From Verrucomicrobiales bacterium (GTDB taxonomy: Bacteria; Verrucomicrobiota; Verrucomicrobiia; Verrucomicrobiales; DEV007), in NCBI GenBank assembly GCA_028280355.1, contig JANQMB010000005.1, forward strand, positions 1 to 32,352: DNA of 32,352 bases. Direction: 5' to 3'. The position numbers and the translations under genes were made by a program. The stretch's first letter is position 1, and each line of letters opens with the position of its first letter. The notes beneath the pieces were generated by a model, which was not told where the DNA came from, made no database searches, and saw only the letters and a list, made by a program, of their open reading frames with translations. Below are positions 24,743 to 32,352 of the stretch, piece by piece.

Positions 24743-26155
24743 CTATGATCCGGCCGGCCCGGGCTTCTCGCCCCCACCGGCGTCGTCGCCCGGGTGCCGC
24801 AGCTCACCCCGCAGCTCCTCGAGCAGCTCCGCCTTGATCTCCGCTTTGAGGTCTGACTTGAGCTCGGCCGCGATCTCTTCCCGCAGCATGCGCTTCAGGT
24901 CATCGGTCGGTCCGCTGTAGTATCCGCCGTCGTGGTAGCCGTGATCGTAGTGGTGTGGGTCGTGGTGGTCGTCGTGGTGGTCGTCGTGGTGGTCGTCGTG
25001 GTGGTAGGGGTCGTGGCCGGGCGGATCGCTGTCGGCCGCCTCCCCGCCGGGGGATGACGAGGGCTGGTCCCAGACGGCGTCGCTGGCGGGGTCGATCTCC
25101 GCGGCCGCCTCCGCCGGGGTGGCTTCTTCGGCCGGATCCCCCGGGGTGTCGGCGCCCGCGCCGTTCGGCTCGTCCGCTGGCCCGTCCTCGTCGTAGGTCG
25201 CCTCGTTGTCGGGGTCGTACTCCAGGGTGCCGATGCCGGCGGCCGGCGCAATGCTGCTGGCACCGGCGGCGGCGGTGTCCGCCTCTGCATCCCTGGCGGT
25301 CTCGCGCTGCTTGGCGCGCTTCTGCCGCTCGACCTGTTCGCGGCGCTCCTCCTCCCGTTCCCGCTCCTCCGCCCTGGCGCGTTTTCGCTCCAGCCACCAG
25401 GCCAGCCAGATGCAGATCTCGTAGAGCAAGACCATCGGCCCCGCGAGCAGCGACATGGTGAAAACGTCGGGCGTCGGGGTGATCAGCGCCGCCAGGATGA
25501 ACATCGCCAGGATGGCGTAGGAGCGCGTGGCGCGCATCATCTTGGAGTCGAGGAGCTCCAGCTTGACCAGCGACATCACCACCACCGGGAGCTCGAAGCA
25601 CAGCCCGAACACCAGGCAGAGCATGGTGACGAAGGAGACCGCGTACTTGAAGCGCAGGTCCATCGCGATGTCCCGCGCCTCGCCGAACTCGATGAAGAAC
25701 TCCAGCGCCTTCGGGATGGCGACGAAGTAGGCGAAGGCGGCGCCCGCCCCGAACAGGACGAAGCTGGAGACGATGACCGGGATGATCAGTTTCTTCTCGC
25801 GCTCGTTGAGCCCCGGGATGACGAACTCGCCGATGAAGAACAGGACCAGGGGGAAGGAGCAGATCAGGCCGGCGTACAGGCAGATCTTGAGCACGCCCAT
25901 GAAACCCTCCACCGGGCCGAAGGAGGACCCCACCGTCTCGATCCCCGCCTCGGACAGCGGGTACTGGATCACCCCGATCAGCTGCTTGTTGAAGACGAAG
26001 GCCAGGATCGTCGACACCACGACCGTACCCACCACCTTCATCAGGGTCCCGCGCAGGTCCTCGAGGTGGTCGAGGAACGGTTTCTCGGTGTCCTCGTACT
26101 TCTTCTTCAAGGCGCCCCCGCCGCCGGACTTGAGCAGTTTTCTGAGGAAGAACAT
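24743..26155 (-). CDS. tatC: Sec-independent protein translocase TatC with His/Asp-rich cytoplasmic tail
   Basis: The 470-residue product is nearly twice the usual TatC length (about 250). Residues 27-256 are the TatC core with six membrane helices. HLEDLRGTL (30-38) carries the conserved first-loop Glu, GLNEREKKLI (115-124) lies in the loop that helps bind twin-arginine signals, and TPTPDVFTMSLLAGP (226-240) precedes the last helices. After it comes a charged, probably coiled-coil ERKRARAEEREREEE segment, then an acidic low-complexity linker to about 379. A run at 380-409 of HHDD units is encoded by a 12-base tandem repeat. An amphipathic Lys/Glu/Leu helix at about 420-454 completes it. TatC forms the receptor of the Tat pathway with TatA/B, which are not in the window. 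The tail would lie in the cytoplasm. The argH gene is 102 bases upstream on the same strand. Confidence 0.95.
   Translation of the reverse strand: MFFLRKLLKSGGGGALKKKYEDTEKPFLDHLEDLRGTLMKVVGTVVVSTILAFVFNKQLIGVIQYPLSEAGIETVGSSFGPVEGFMGVLKICLYAGLICSFPLVLFFIGEFVIPGLNEREKKLIIPVIVSSFVLFGAGAAFAYFVAIPKALEFFIEFGEARDIAMDLRFKYAVSFVTMLCLVFGLCFELPVVVMSLVKLELLDSKMMRATRSYAILAMFILAALITPTPDVFTMSLLAGPMVLLYEICIWLAWWLERKRARAEEREREEERREQVERQKRAKQRETARDAEADTAAAGASSIAPAAGIGTLEYDPDNEATYDEDGPADEPNGAGADTPGDPAEEATPAEAAAEIDPASDAVWDQPSSSPGGEAADSDPPGHDPYHHDDHHDDHHDDHHDPHHYDHGYHDGGYYSGPTDDLKRMLREEIAAELKSDLKAEIKAELLEELRGELRHPGDDAGGGEKPGPAGS
24961..25006. repeat. 12-base tandem repeat inside tatC
   Basis: The plus strand reads CGTGGTGGTCGT three times in perfect tandem (24961-24996), followed by a fourth, partial copy to 25006. 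On the coding strand each unit adds His-His-Asp-Asp to the TatC tail. Because the unit is a multiple of three, changes in copy number would keep the frame and only alter the number of HHDD units. Confidence 0.9.
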
Positions 26156-26195
26156 CGCGATCGGGTGCCGCGCCGGCGGTGCCGGGCGGGCAGAT

Positions 26196-26223
26196 TTGAT
26201 AAACTACTCCCCGGGAAATGCAA
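26196..26223 (-). promoter_or_regulatory. possible tatC promoter
   Basis: On the minus strand TTGCAT (26218-26223) and TATCAA (26196-26201) are 16 bases apart, about 40 bases before the tatC start. This AT-rich patch stands out from its surroundings and would give tatC its own transcript separate from argH. Confidence 0.4.
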
Positions 26224-26257
26224 TTTCTCCGCCCGCCGGGCGGGCGGGGCGCCCCGG

Positions 26258-27622
26258 CTACCCTAACCGTTTCTCCCAGCGGGCGAGCTGGGCCGCCACG
26301 TTTTCTGGGGACGGGGCGCCCGTCGCGCCGCGGGCGGCGAGCGCCGCCCGGATGTCGAACAGCGCGAAAACCGACTCGTCGAAGAGGTCGCAGAACCCCC
26401 GGTAGTCCGCCAGCGGGATCTCGGGGAACGGCGTCCCGGTCTCGACCGAGTGCGCCGTCAGGCGGCCGACGATCTCGTGCGCGTCGCGGAACGGCACCCC
26501 TCTCTTGACCAGGTAGTCGGCGACGTCGGTGGCGAACAGCAGGGGGTCGGCGCAGGCCGAGCGGGTCGCGGCCTCGTCGACAACCATGTCGCCGACCATC
26601 TCCGCGAAGATCTCCAGCGCCAGCCCGGCGGTGTCGATCGAGTCGAACAGCGGCTCCTTGTCCTCCTGCAGGTCGCGGTTGTAGGTCATCGGCAGGCCCT
26701 TGATGGTGGTGAGGAGGGACATCAGGTTGCCGTAGAGCCGGCCGGACTTGCCGCGGGTGAGCTCGGCGATGTCGGGGTTCTTCTTCTGCGGCATCAGGCT
26801 CGAGCCGGTGGTGTGCGCGTCGCTGAGCGTCACGAAGCCGAACTCGGCGCTCGCCCAGAGGATCACGTCCTCGCCGAGGCGAGACAGGTGGGCGCCCACC
26901 ATCGCCAGGTCGAACAGCAGCTCGGCGGCGAAGTCGCGGTCGCTGACCGCGTCCATGCTGTTCTGGCTGACCGCGGCGAAGCCGAGCTGGCCGGCGACGA
27001 ACTCGCGGTCGAGGGTGATGGTGCTGCCGGCCAGGGCGCCGGAGCCGAGCGGCATGACGTCGATGCGCGCCAGGCTGTCGTCGAGCCGGGCGGCGTCGCG
27101 GTCGAACATCTCGACGTATGCCAGCAGGTGGTGTGCGAACAGCACCGGCTGGCCGCGTTGCAGGTGGGTGTACCCCGGGACCACGGCGGCGGGGTGGGCG
27201 CGGGCGCGGCCGACCAGCGCGGCCTGCAGGGCGCGCAGCTTCGCGGTCAGCTCGCCGACCGCCTCGCGGCAGTACAGGCGCATGTCGAGCGCGACCTGGT
27301 CGTTGCGGCTGCGCGCGGTGTGCAGCTTGGCGCCGGCCGGGCCGATGCGCTCGGTGAGCGCGGCCTCGATGTTCATGTGGACGTCCTCGAGCTCGACCTT
27401 GAACTCGAACTCCCCGGCCTCGATCTCGCGGCCGATCGCCTTGAGGCCCCCGGTGATCTGGGCGAGCTCGTCCCCGCTGATGATCCCCGCGCGCTCGAGC
27501 GCCCCGGCGTGGGCGATCGACCCGGCGATGTCATGCTTGTAGAGCCGCCAGTCGAAGGAGACCGACTCGCCATACTGGGTGAGCAGGGCGGCGGTGGATT
27601 TCTGGAAACGGCCTTTCCACAT
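26258..27622 (-). CDS. argH: argininosuccinate lyase
   Basis: The product is 454 residues from ATG 27622; an in-frame start at 27706 would add a non-conserved leader. The enzyme cleaves argininosuccinate to arginine and fumarate, the last step of arginine synthesis. It belongs to the aspartase/fumarase superfamily and works as a tetramer. Signatures are HTARSRNDQ (101-109), GYTHLQ with the catalytic His153, and the flexible loop [12 protein letters not shown] (273-284) with the catalytic Ser. The start MWKGRF is typical for the family. Length is normal. It lies between fur (122 bases upstream) and tatC, all on the minus strand. Its leader holds an inverted repeat TTGGTCCG (27649-27656) / CGGACCAA (27695-27702). 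No other arg gene is near. Confidence 0.96.
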   Translation of the reverse strand: MWKGRFQKSTAALLTQYGESVSFDWRLYKHDIAGSIAHAGALERAGIISGDELAQITGGLKAIGREIEAGEFEFKVELEDVHMNIEAALTERIGPAGAKLHTARSRNDQVALDMRLYCREAVGELTAKLRALQAALVGRARAHPAAVVPGYTHLQRGQPVLFAHHLLAYVEMFDRDAARLDDSLARIDVMPLGSGALAGSTITLDREFVAGQLGFAAVSQNSMDAVSDRDFAAELLFDLAMVGAHLSRLGEDVILWASAEFGFVTLSDAHTTGSSLMPQKKNPDIAELTRGKSGRLYGNLMSLLTTIKGLPMTYNRDLQEDKEPLFDSIDTAGLALEIFAEMVGDMVVDEAATRSACADPLLFATDVADYLVKRGVPFRDAHEIVGRLTAHSVETGTPFPEIPLADYRGFCDLFDESVFALFDIRAALAARGATGAPSPENVAAQLARWEKRLG

Positions 27623-27744
27623 GGTGTTTCGTCGATCGGTGGGTCTGTTGGTCCGGGTGAGGTGCTGGGCGGTTGGAGGCTGAAGCCGAATCCTCGGACC
27701 AACCAATTCTCAAATCAACTGGCCCGTGGAGGCCCCCTGCGGGG

Positions 27745-28212
27745 TCACCCCGTCTTCAAGTTCCGGCACTTCCCGGTGCGCCGCAGCTCCTCGCAGTTGG
27801 CCTTGATCTGGATGCTCTTGCTGGCCGGGGTGAAGCCGAGGCGGCGGGTGATGCAGTCCTCGAGGACGCTGATGTGCTGGTCCTCGAACTCGATGACCTT
27901 CGCGCAGTCGATGCAGATGAGGTGGTTGTGGTGCGGGCTGTCGATGAAGTTCGGGTCGTAGGAGGTGACGCCCCTGCCGAGGTCGATCTCCTGCAGGAGC
28001 CCGCCCTCGACGAGCAGGGCGACGGTGCGGTAGAGCGTGGCGCGCGAGGTCTTCCCGTCGATCTCCCGCGCCTTCTCGAACAGCTCGTCGGCGGTGAAGT
28101 GGTCACCCTGTTCGGAGAACGCCGCCTCCAGGATGACCTCTCGCGGCCGGGTCATACGCAGCCCCTTCGAGTCGAAGAGGGTCTGGATTTTCTCTCGCAC
28201 TTCTTTGGTCAT
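27745..28212 (-). CDS. Fur-family transcriptional regulator
   Basis: The product is 155 residues from ATG 28212. The open frame continues upstream, but that part is antisense to the M23 peptidase gene. The N-terminal winged helix includes HFTADELFEKA and the recognition region TSRATLYRTVALLVEGGLL (55-73). The dimerisation domain has HHNH (94-97) for the regulatory metal, C-x-x-C at 100 and 103, and a second Cys pair at 140 and 149, which together should hold structural zinc. The sequence ICIDCAKVIEFED is very close to classical Fur. Whether it senses iron, peroxide, zinc or manganese cannot be decided. The start is only 15 bases from that of the divergent M23 gene, so each promoter must lie within the other gene's coding region. 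The argH gene follows downstream. Confidence 0.93.
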   Translation of the reverse strand: MTKEVREKIQTLFDSKGLRMTRPREVILEAAFSEQGDHFTADELFEKAREIDGKTSRATLYRTVALLVEGGLLQEIDLGRGVTSYDPNFIDSPHHNHLICIDCAKVIEFEDQHISVLEDCITRRLGFTPASKSIQIKANCEELRRTGKCRNLKTG

Positions 28213-28227
28213 CGCTGAGCTTTCCGG

Positions 28228-29073
28228 ATGCCCACCTTCCACCGGCGAAAAGGGAGCGTCAAATACGTGCCTCCGGCGCGGCCGCTCGAGGGGTTCCGGC
28301 TCTCGGCGGCGGTCCCGGCGCTGGTGTTTGCGGCGCTGGTGGTCGGGGCGATCATGCTGGCCTTGCAGAAGGCCCCCGTGGAGCAGAAGTGGGTGATCCT
28401 GCGCGACTACCCGGCCTGGCGCCCGCGCCTCGCCCCGGTCGACGCCCGTTTCGCCTTCGAGCGGCCGGTCGAGGCCGCCCGCAGCCCGCGGGCGGTGCGT
28501 TTCGATAGCCCGCTGGGCGGCGAAGGTGGGGCGCTGACCTACAACGCCCAGCCCTTCATGGCGCCCAACGCGCGTTTCGGCAGCAACCATCTCGCCGATG
28601 ACCTCAACGGCATCGGCGGCATGGACACCGACCTCGGCGACCCGGTCTACGCCGCCTGTGCGGGGCGGGTGGTCTACGCCGGCGCCGCCGGCGAGGGGTG
28701 GGGGAATATGGTGGTCGTCGAGTATGTGGTCGGCGGCGGGCGGGTCCGGCGGGCGGAGCAGGCGGTGTACGCCCACCTGCGGTCGATCTCGGCCGGGGTG
28801 GGCGCGCTGGTGCAGCGCGGCGATCTGATCGGGGAGGTCGGCGGTGCGGGCGGGCGCTACCCCGCCCACCTGCACTTCGAGATCCGCGTCTCGGATGTCG
28901 CCGACCCCGGCCGCGGGTATTTCCGGAAGCCCCTCAACCGCCTCGACCCGGAGGCGACCCTCGCGGCGCGGCGCGGCGCCCCGGACGACCTTCTCAACCC
29001 GGCGCCGGCGATCCGCGAGCCCGGTGGGGAGGCGCTGCCGCCCGTGGAGGTCGAGGTCGGAGAGGGGCTCTGA
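28228..29073 (+). CDS. membrane-anchored M23 (LytM-like) metallopeptidase
   Basis: This 281-residue protein has a short basic cytoplasmic start, one membrane helix (about 28-47) and a periplasmic M23 domain at about 115-225. The zinc-site residues are His121 and Asp125 (HLADD), with His183 in YAHL and His214/His216 in AHLHFEIR. All catalytic positions are present, so it should be an active endopeptidase on peptidoglycan cross-links or stem peptides rather than a degenerate activator. The region between helix and peptidase (48-114) has no recognised domain. After the catalytic domain a tail of about 60 residues is rich in Pro, Gly and Glu. The start codon lies 15 bases from the divergent fur start, without a visible Shine-Dalgarno sequence; a later start would shorten the basic leader. 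Confidence 0.88.
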   Translation: MPTFHRRKGSVKYVPPARPLEGFRLSAAVPALVFAALVVGAIMLALQKAPVEQKWVILRDYPAWRPRLAPVDARFAFERPVEAARSPRAVRFDSPLGGEGGALTYNAQPFMAPNARFGSNHLADDLNGIGGMDTDLGDPVYAACAGRVVYAGAAGEGWGNMVVVEYVVGGGRVRRAEQAVYAHLRSISAGVGALVQRGDLIGEVGGAGGRYPAHLHFEIRVSDVADPGRGYFRKPLNRLDPEATLAARRGAPDDLLNPAPAIREPGGEALPPVEVEVGEGL

Positions 29074-29118
29074 GGGGCCGGTTTTGCGAACTCTCTGTGG
29101 GTTCGACCCGCGGTGCCC

Positions 29119-32100
29119 TCAGCGGTTGAACAGGAAGGAGGGCGTGTTGATCACCGCCCAGGCGATGTCCTGCGCGGCGGTCAGGCGTTTCTGCCCCCGC
29201 TGTTTCTCGCTCAGGGCGAGGTCGTGGCGCAGGGCGGCGAGCGCCGGGTCGACGGGTAGGGGTTTCTGGGCGGCCGCGAGCGCCGCCTCCAACCCGACGA
29301 GCTTCTTGTCGCGCTGGCGGGGTTTCTCCGCGGCGGCGAGCTCGCCCTGGAGCTCGGCCAGCTTGCTGTCGGTGGCGCGGAAGTGGTCGACGATCACCTT
29401 CTTCTGTTTGTCGTCGCGCTTCTCCCGGGCGACGGCCAGCGCGGATCGGACAGGGTCGGGGAGGCCCGCCGTGATCGGTTTCGGGGAGTCCGTGACCGAG
29501 ATGCGGAAGCGCCCGAGGCTGTGCTGCCCGGACTGGTAGTTCTGGGTGAGCGCGAACTCGAGCAAGGTCCGGGCGCCGGCCGGCGGGGTCTTCAGCTCGA
29601 AGGTGGCGACGTGGTCCCTGCCCATCTGGGGGGCGATCGCCCAGCCGTTGTTCGCCCCGGGCGCCTTCCCGTCGATGGCGGTGCCGACGTCGTATCCCCC
29701 CTGGCTGAAGTCCGCCGAGGCGTTCTCCAGCGCGAGTTCTGTCAGGGGTGGCGCGTCGGCGCGGATGAGGCGGATGTGGTCGAACAGCGCCTCCCCCTTC
29801 CTCATCAACGGGTCGAGGCGCAGGGCGGTGAGCGGCTGCTCGCTGCGGAAGTGGAAGCGGTACTTCGTCCACCCCTCGGCGCCCCGCTCGAAGGTGATGC
29901 GGGTGGCGTGGGTCTCCGCCCAGCTCGCCTGTTCCCGGGTCGTCCAGAACAGCTGGGCGGACTCCTTCCCAGAGCCGGGGAAGCTGGCGTCCATCTCCAG
30001 GACGTAGAACCCGGCATCGGCGGCGACGGGGACGCCGAAGTAGACGTCGTCGCCGGTGGCGTCGGAGCGCAGCTTGCCGCCCTCGACGCTGAGGGTCGTC
30101 TGGTTGGCGCTCCCCCAACCTTCGAGGTCGCCGGGGGTATCGAACCGCCATTCCTTGACCACCGCCCAGTCGCCCTTCTCGGGGACGGGCGAGGAGCGTA
30201 CCGCGAACTCGGAGAGGACGAAGTTCCCGTCGCCGGCGGCTCTGCCAGGCCCACCTTTGGGGAGGCGTTTGTCGGAGATCGCCTCGACGCGGACGCCGGT
30301 GATCCCGGTCAGGTTCGCGACCCCGGCGACGCCGTAGGTGCCCTTCCCGTGTGCGCCGGAGGCGTAGATCGAACTGTCGTCTTCGACCCCCAAGACGGCG
30401 CCGGTGGTGGACGAGGTGCCGAGCGGGCGGACGGTCGTCCAGGTGGTGGAGCCGGCGCCGGACGTCTCCCACTTCGCGATCTTCGCGGGCAGCGCCTCCT
30501 CGTATCCGGAGAGCGCTTTTTTGGCCGCCGCAAGCCGCGCGGCGTGTCTGGCGTCGAGCTCCGCCTCGCGCGCGGCGACCGAGGCGCGGTAGCCTTCCAG
30601 GGAGGACGTCGCGCCCTCGATGGCCTTCTGCCTGGCGGCCTCCGCCCGGTCGGTCGAGGGTTTCAGCTCCGCCGCCCGCGCCTCGACGGCGGCGGCGAGC
30701 TCCCCGTGGTCCCGGTCGATGCCTGAGATCAGCGCCAGGCAGGCATCGAGCTCGGCCTCGGTGGCGGGCCGGGCGAGCAGCCGCAGGAAGATCTCGTTGG
30801 CCAGTTTGCGGTCGTCGGTGCTGGCGGCGACGAGTTTGGCCAGGATGTTGCCGGGGTCGCTGATGGCGTCGCCGATGGTCGGGCCGGAGATGAGGGCCAT
30901 GACCGGTCCGAGCTGGAGGTTGCTGGAGCGCTCGCACTCGCAGGAGCTCTCGCGCGCGGGTCGGCCGAGGTTACCGAGGAAGCCGTCGGGGAGTTCGACC
31001 CCGACGTCCGGCAGCTGGGCGGCGCGCGTGCCGGGGGGGACGCCGGGGATCTTGGGGCGCGCGCCGAGGGCGGCGTGGACGGTGTCGTAGAGGACCTCGG
31101 CGGGCAGGCGGCGCGCCTTGGCGTGGGAGAAGTTGATCGTGTCGTCGGCGTTCCAGCGGTTGTTCGCGACCGACAGCTGGTAGGTGCGCGACTTGCAGAT
31201 CAGGCGCAGGACGTGGCGGGTGTCGAAGCCGCTGTCGATGAACTCCCGCTCGAGGTAGGCGAGCAGCGCGGGGTTGCTGGGCGGGTTGCCGGCGCGGATG
31301 TCGTCCAGCGGCTCGATGATGCCGGTCCCCAACATGTACCCCCACAGCCGGTTGACGTAGCTGGCCGCGAAATACCGGTTGTCGGCGGAGGTGATCCAGC
31401 CGGCCAGCTCCCCGCGGCGGGTGCCCGCCGCGCCGGGGTCGACCAGGGCGGGGTAGGGGAAGGCCGGCGCGACCACCTCCCCGGTGCGCTCGTGTGTCAC
31501 CTCGCCGCCGGGCTTGTCGGAGATCAGCTCGTAGAGCGGCGTGGCCCCCTCGACCGCGGTGCCGCCGATCTTCTTGTCCCCCGCGGCGGGGTCCTTGCGC
31601 CGCTCGACCTGGGCGAAGTATGCGGCCATCTCGTAATACTGGTCCTGTGTCCACCGCTCGAATGGGTGGTCGTGGCACTTGTTGCAGTTGAAGCGCGTGG
31701 CGAGGAAGAGGTGGGTGGTGTTCTCCATCAGCGCCTCGGGGTCCCGCAGGATCTTGAAGTAGGAGGCGGGCGGGTTGCTCCTGTTCGACCCGGAGGCGGT
31801 GATGATCTTGCGCACGAACTCGTCGTATGGCGTGTTGCGCCTGACCTCCTCGCGGATCCAGTCGCGGAGCCCCCTGGCGCCCTCGGCCCCCAGGAACTTC
31901 CTGTTCACCATCAGCAGGTCGGCCCACTTGTTTGCCCAGTGGTCGACGAAGGCCTCGCCCCCGACGAGGCGGTCGATCAGCGCGTCGCGTTTGAGCCGCC
32001 CCGGCCGGCGGTCGGCGGCGAAGTCGAGCACCTCCTGCGGGGACGGCGGGAGGCCGGTGAGGTCGAGGTGGGCGCGGCGGACGAACTCGTAGTCGTCGCA

Positions 32101-32352
32101 CAGCCCGGAGGGGAGGATCTTCATGCGCCGCCACTTCTCGGCCACCAGCTGGTCGATGCGGTTGTTGGCGGGGGGCTGCTCCCAGACGAAGCCCCCCCGG
32201 TCGCCCATGACGGTGAGCGTGGTGGCCGCGTAGCTGCCCTCGAACCGGGCGAGCACCGGCGCCTCGCCGCGGCGCAGCGCCCCGACCAGCGCGCCGCCGC
32301 CCCCGGCCTCGGCGACACCAACGGCGTCGTCTCCTCGCTCAAGCTCTCCCCC
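29119..32352 (-). CDS. DUF1549/DUF1553 protein with CNKCH motif and long internal insertion, 5' end missing
   Basis: The frame is open to the window edge, so the start is outside; 1077 residues are visible. The GTG at 32256 is only an internal possibility, because the similarity (GGGALVGALRRGEAPVLAR) begins before it. The order is the end of an Ig-like domain (VLARFEGSYAATTLTV), then DUF1549 with LDLTGLPPSP and the heme-like motif CNKCHDHPFERW (coding 31672-31686), then DUF1553 with NRLWGYMLGTGIIEP and AEVLYDTVHAAL. DUF1553 normally ends soon after LLARPATEAEL. Here about 500 residues intervene (coiled coil, a carbohydrate-binding-like beta domain with WRFDTPGDLEGW, a second beta domain, more coiled coil) before its usual last helix, QDIAWAVINTPSFLFNR. 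These exported proteins are abundant in Planctomycetes and Verrucomicrobia; their function is unknown. The usual DUF1501 partner does not follow. Confidence 0.92.
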   Translation of the reverse strand, partial: GGELERGDDAVGVAEAGGGGALVGALRRGEAPVLARFEGSYAATTLTVMGDRGGFVWEQPPANNRIDQLVAEKWRRMKILPSGLCDDYEFVRRAHLDLTGLPPSPQEVLDFAADRRPGRLKRDALIDRLVGGEAFVDHWANKWADLLMVNRKFLGAEGARGLRDWIREEVRRNTPYDEFVRKIITASGSNRSNPPASYFKILRDPEALMENTTHLFLATRFNCNKCHDHPFERWTQDQYYEMAAYFAQVERRKDPAAGDKKIGGTAVEGATPLYELISDKPGGEVTHERTGEVVAPAFPYPALVDPGAAGTRRGELAGWITSADNRYFAASYVNRLWGYMLGTGIIEPLDDIRAGNPPSNPALLAYLEREFIDSGFDTRHVLRLICKSRTYQLSVANNRWNADDTINFSHAKARRLPAEVLYDTVHAALGARPKIPGVPPGTRAAQLPDVGVELPDGFLGNLGRPARESSCECERSSNLQLGPVMALISGPTIGDAISDPGNILAKLVAASTDDRKLANEIFLRLLARPATEAELDACLALISGIDRDHGELAAAVEARAAELKPSTDRAEAARQKAIEGATSSLEGYRASVAAREAELDARHAARLAAAKKALSGYEEALPAKIAKWETSGAGSTTWTTVRPLGTSSTTGAVLGVEDDSSIYASGAHGKGTYGVAGVANLTGITGVRVEAISDKRLPKGGPGRAAGDGNFVLSEFAVRSSPVPEKGDWAVVKEWRFDTPGDLEGWGSANQTTLSVEGGKLRSDATGDDVYFGVPVAADAGFYVLEMDASFPGSGKESAQLFWTTREQASWAETHATRITFERGAEGWTKYRFHFRSEQPLTALRLDPLMRKGEALFDHIRLIRADAPPLTELALENASADFSQGGYDVGTAIDGKAPGANNGWAIAPQMGRDHVATFELKTPPAGARTLLEFALTQNYQSGQHSLGRFRISVTDSPKPITAGLPDPVRSALAVAREKRDDKQKKVIVDHFRATDSKLAELQGELAAAEKPRQRDKKLVGLEAALAAAQKPLPVDPALAALRHDLALSEKQRGQKRLTAAQDIAWAVINTPSFLFNR

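Noticed and set aside
24961-25006. Short regular repeats considered as a CRISPR-like or minisatellite array
   Set aside because: Units are 12 bases with no spacers and lie in frame within tatC, so they are a coding tandem repeat.
26224-26257. CCGCCCG...CGGGCGG palindrome after argH as an intrinsic terminator
   Set aside because: Stem is possible but no U-run follows on the minus strand; it is a GC palindrome of a kind frequent in this DNA.

Overview
The window is very GC-rich DNA, densely coded on both strands. The gene set points to a Gram-negative member of the Planctomycetes-Verrucomicrobia group, most likely Verrucomicrobiota. The clues are a DUF1549/DUF1553 protein with a CNKCH motif, a secreted type I sulfatase, a PQQ-type beta-propeller, a fused SpmA-SpmB protein in an otherwise non-sporulating gene set, a TatC with a long cytoplasmic tail, a 34-residue bS22/COX24-like ribosomal protein, and several very large exported multi-domain proteins. 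The phylum is an inference from families; no rRNA gene is present to confirm it.

Layout. 1-735: 3' end of a HI0933/BaiN-type flavoprotein. 784-1137: small membrane protein (minus). 1138-1586: non-coding, with a REPIN-like nested palindrome. 1587-6098: giant exported G8-domain protein (minus). 6195-7460: SpmAB (minus). 7558-9877: PQQ-like propeller and beta-CASP exonuclease, a minus-strand pair. 9943-12126: sulfatase-TPR fusion (plus). 12301-12376: tRNA-Ala(GGC) with a plausible promoter. 12460-12690: decayed ISL3-family transposase end. 12850-18500: two exported phosphoesterases in tandem, a glycerophosphodiester phosphodiesterase and a metallophosphoesterase, sharing a repeated DWIGIY-type domain; the second is interrupted by an in-frame TAA. 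18501-18823: no recognisable gene. 18824-21699: SDR oxidoreductase then transketolase (minus). 21874-22755: hisG (plus). 22952-24709: bS22-like protein and a TPR protein (plus). 24743-28212: fur, argH, tatC in that order on the minus strand. 28228-29073: M23 peptidase (plus). 29119-32352: DUF1549/DUF1553 protein, 5' end outside the window (minus).

How it works together. Housekeeping functions (histidine and arginine synthesis, pentose phosphate pathway, Tat export, metal regulation, a ribosomal protein, a tRNA) are mixed with exported degradative functions aimed at polymers and phosphorus or sulfur esters. The most distinctive segment is 12377-18823. It is flanked by a tRNA and a transposase relic on one side and a gene-poor stretch on the other, and its two enzymes look built as partners: a diesterase to release glycerol phosphate or alcohols and a phosphatase to finish the job, both carrying the same surface-type repeats. 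That pairing, the TAA interruption, the histidine/aspartate-rich TatC tail and the G8 protein deserve most attention. No CRISPR array, prophage or canonical defence system was seen.
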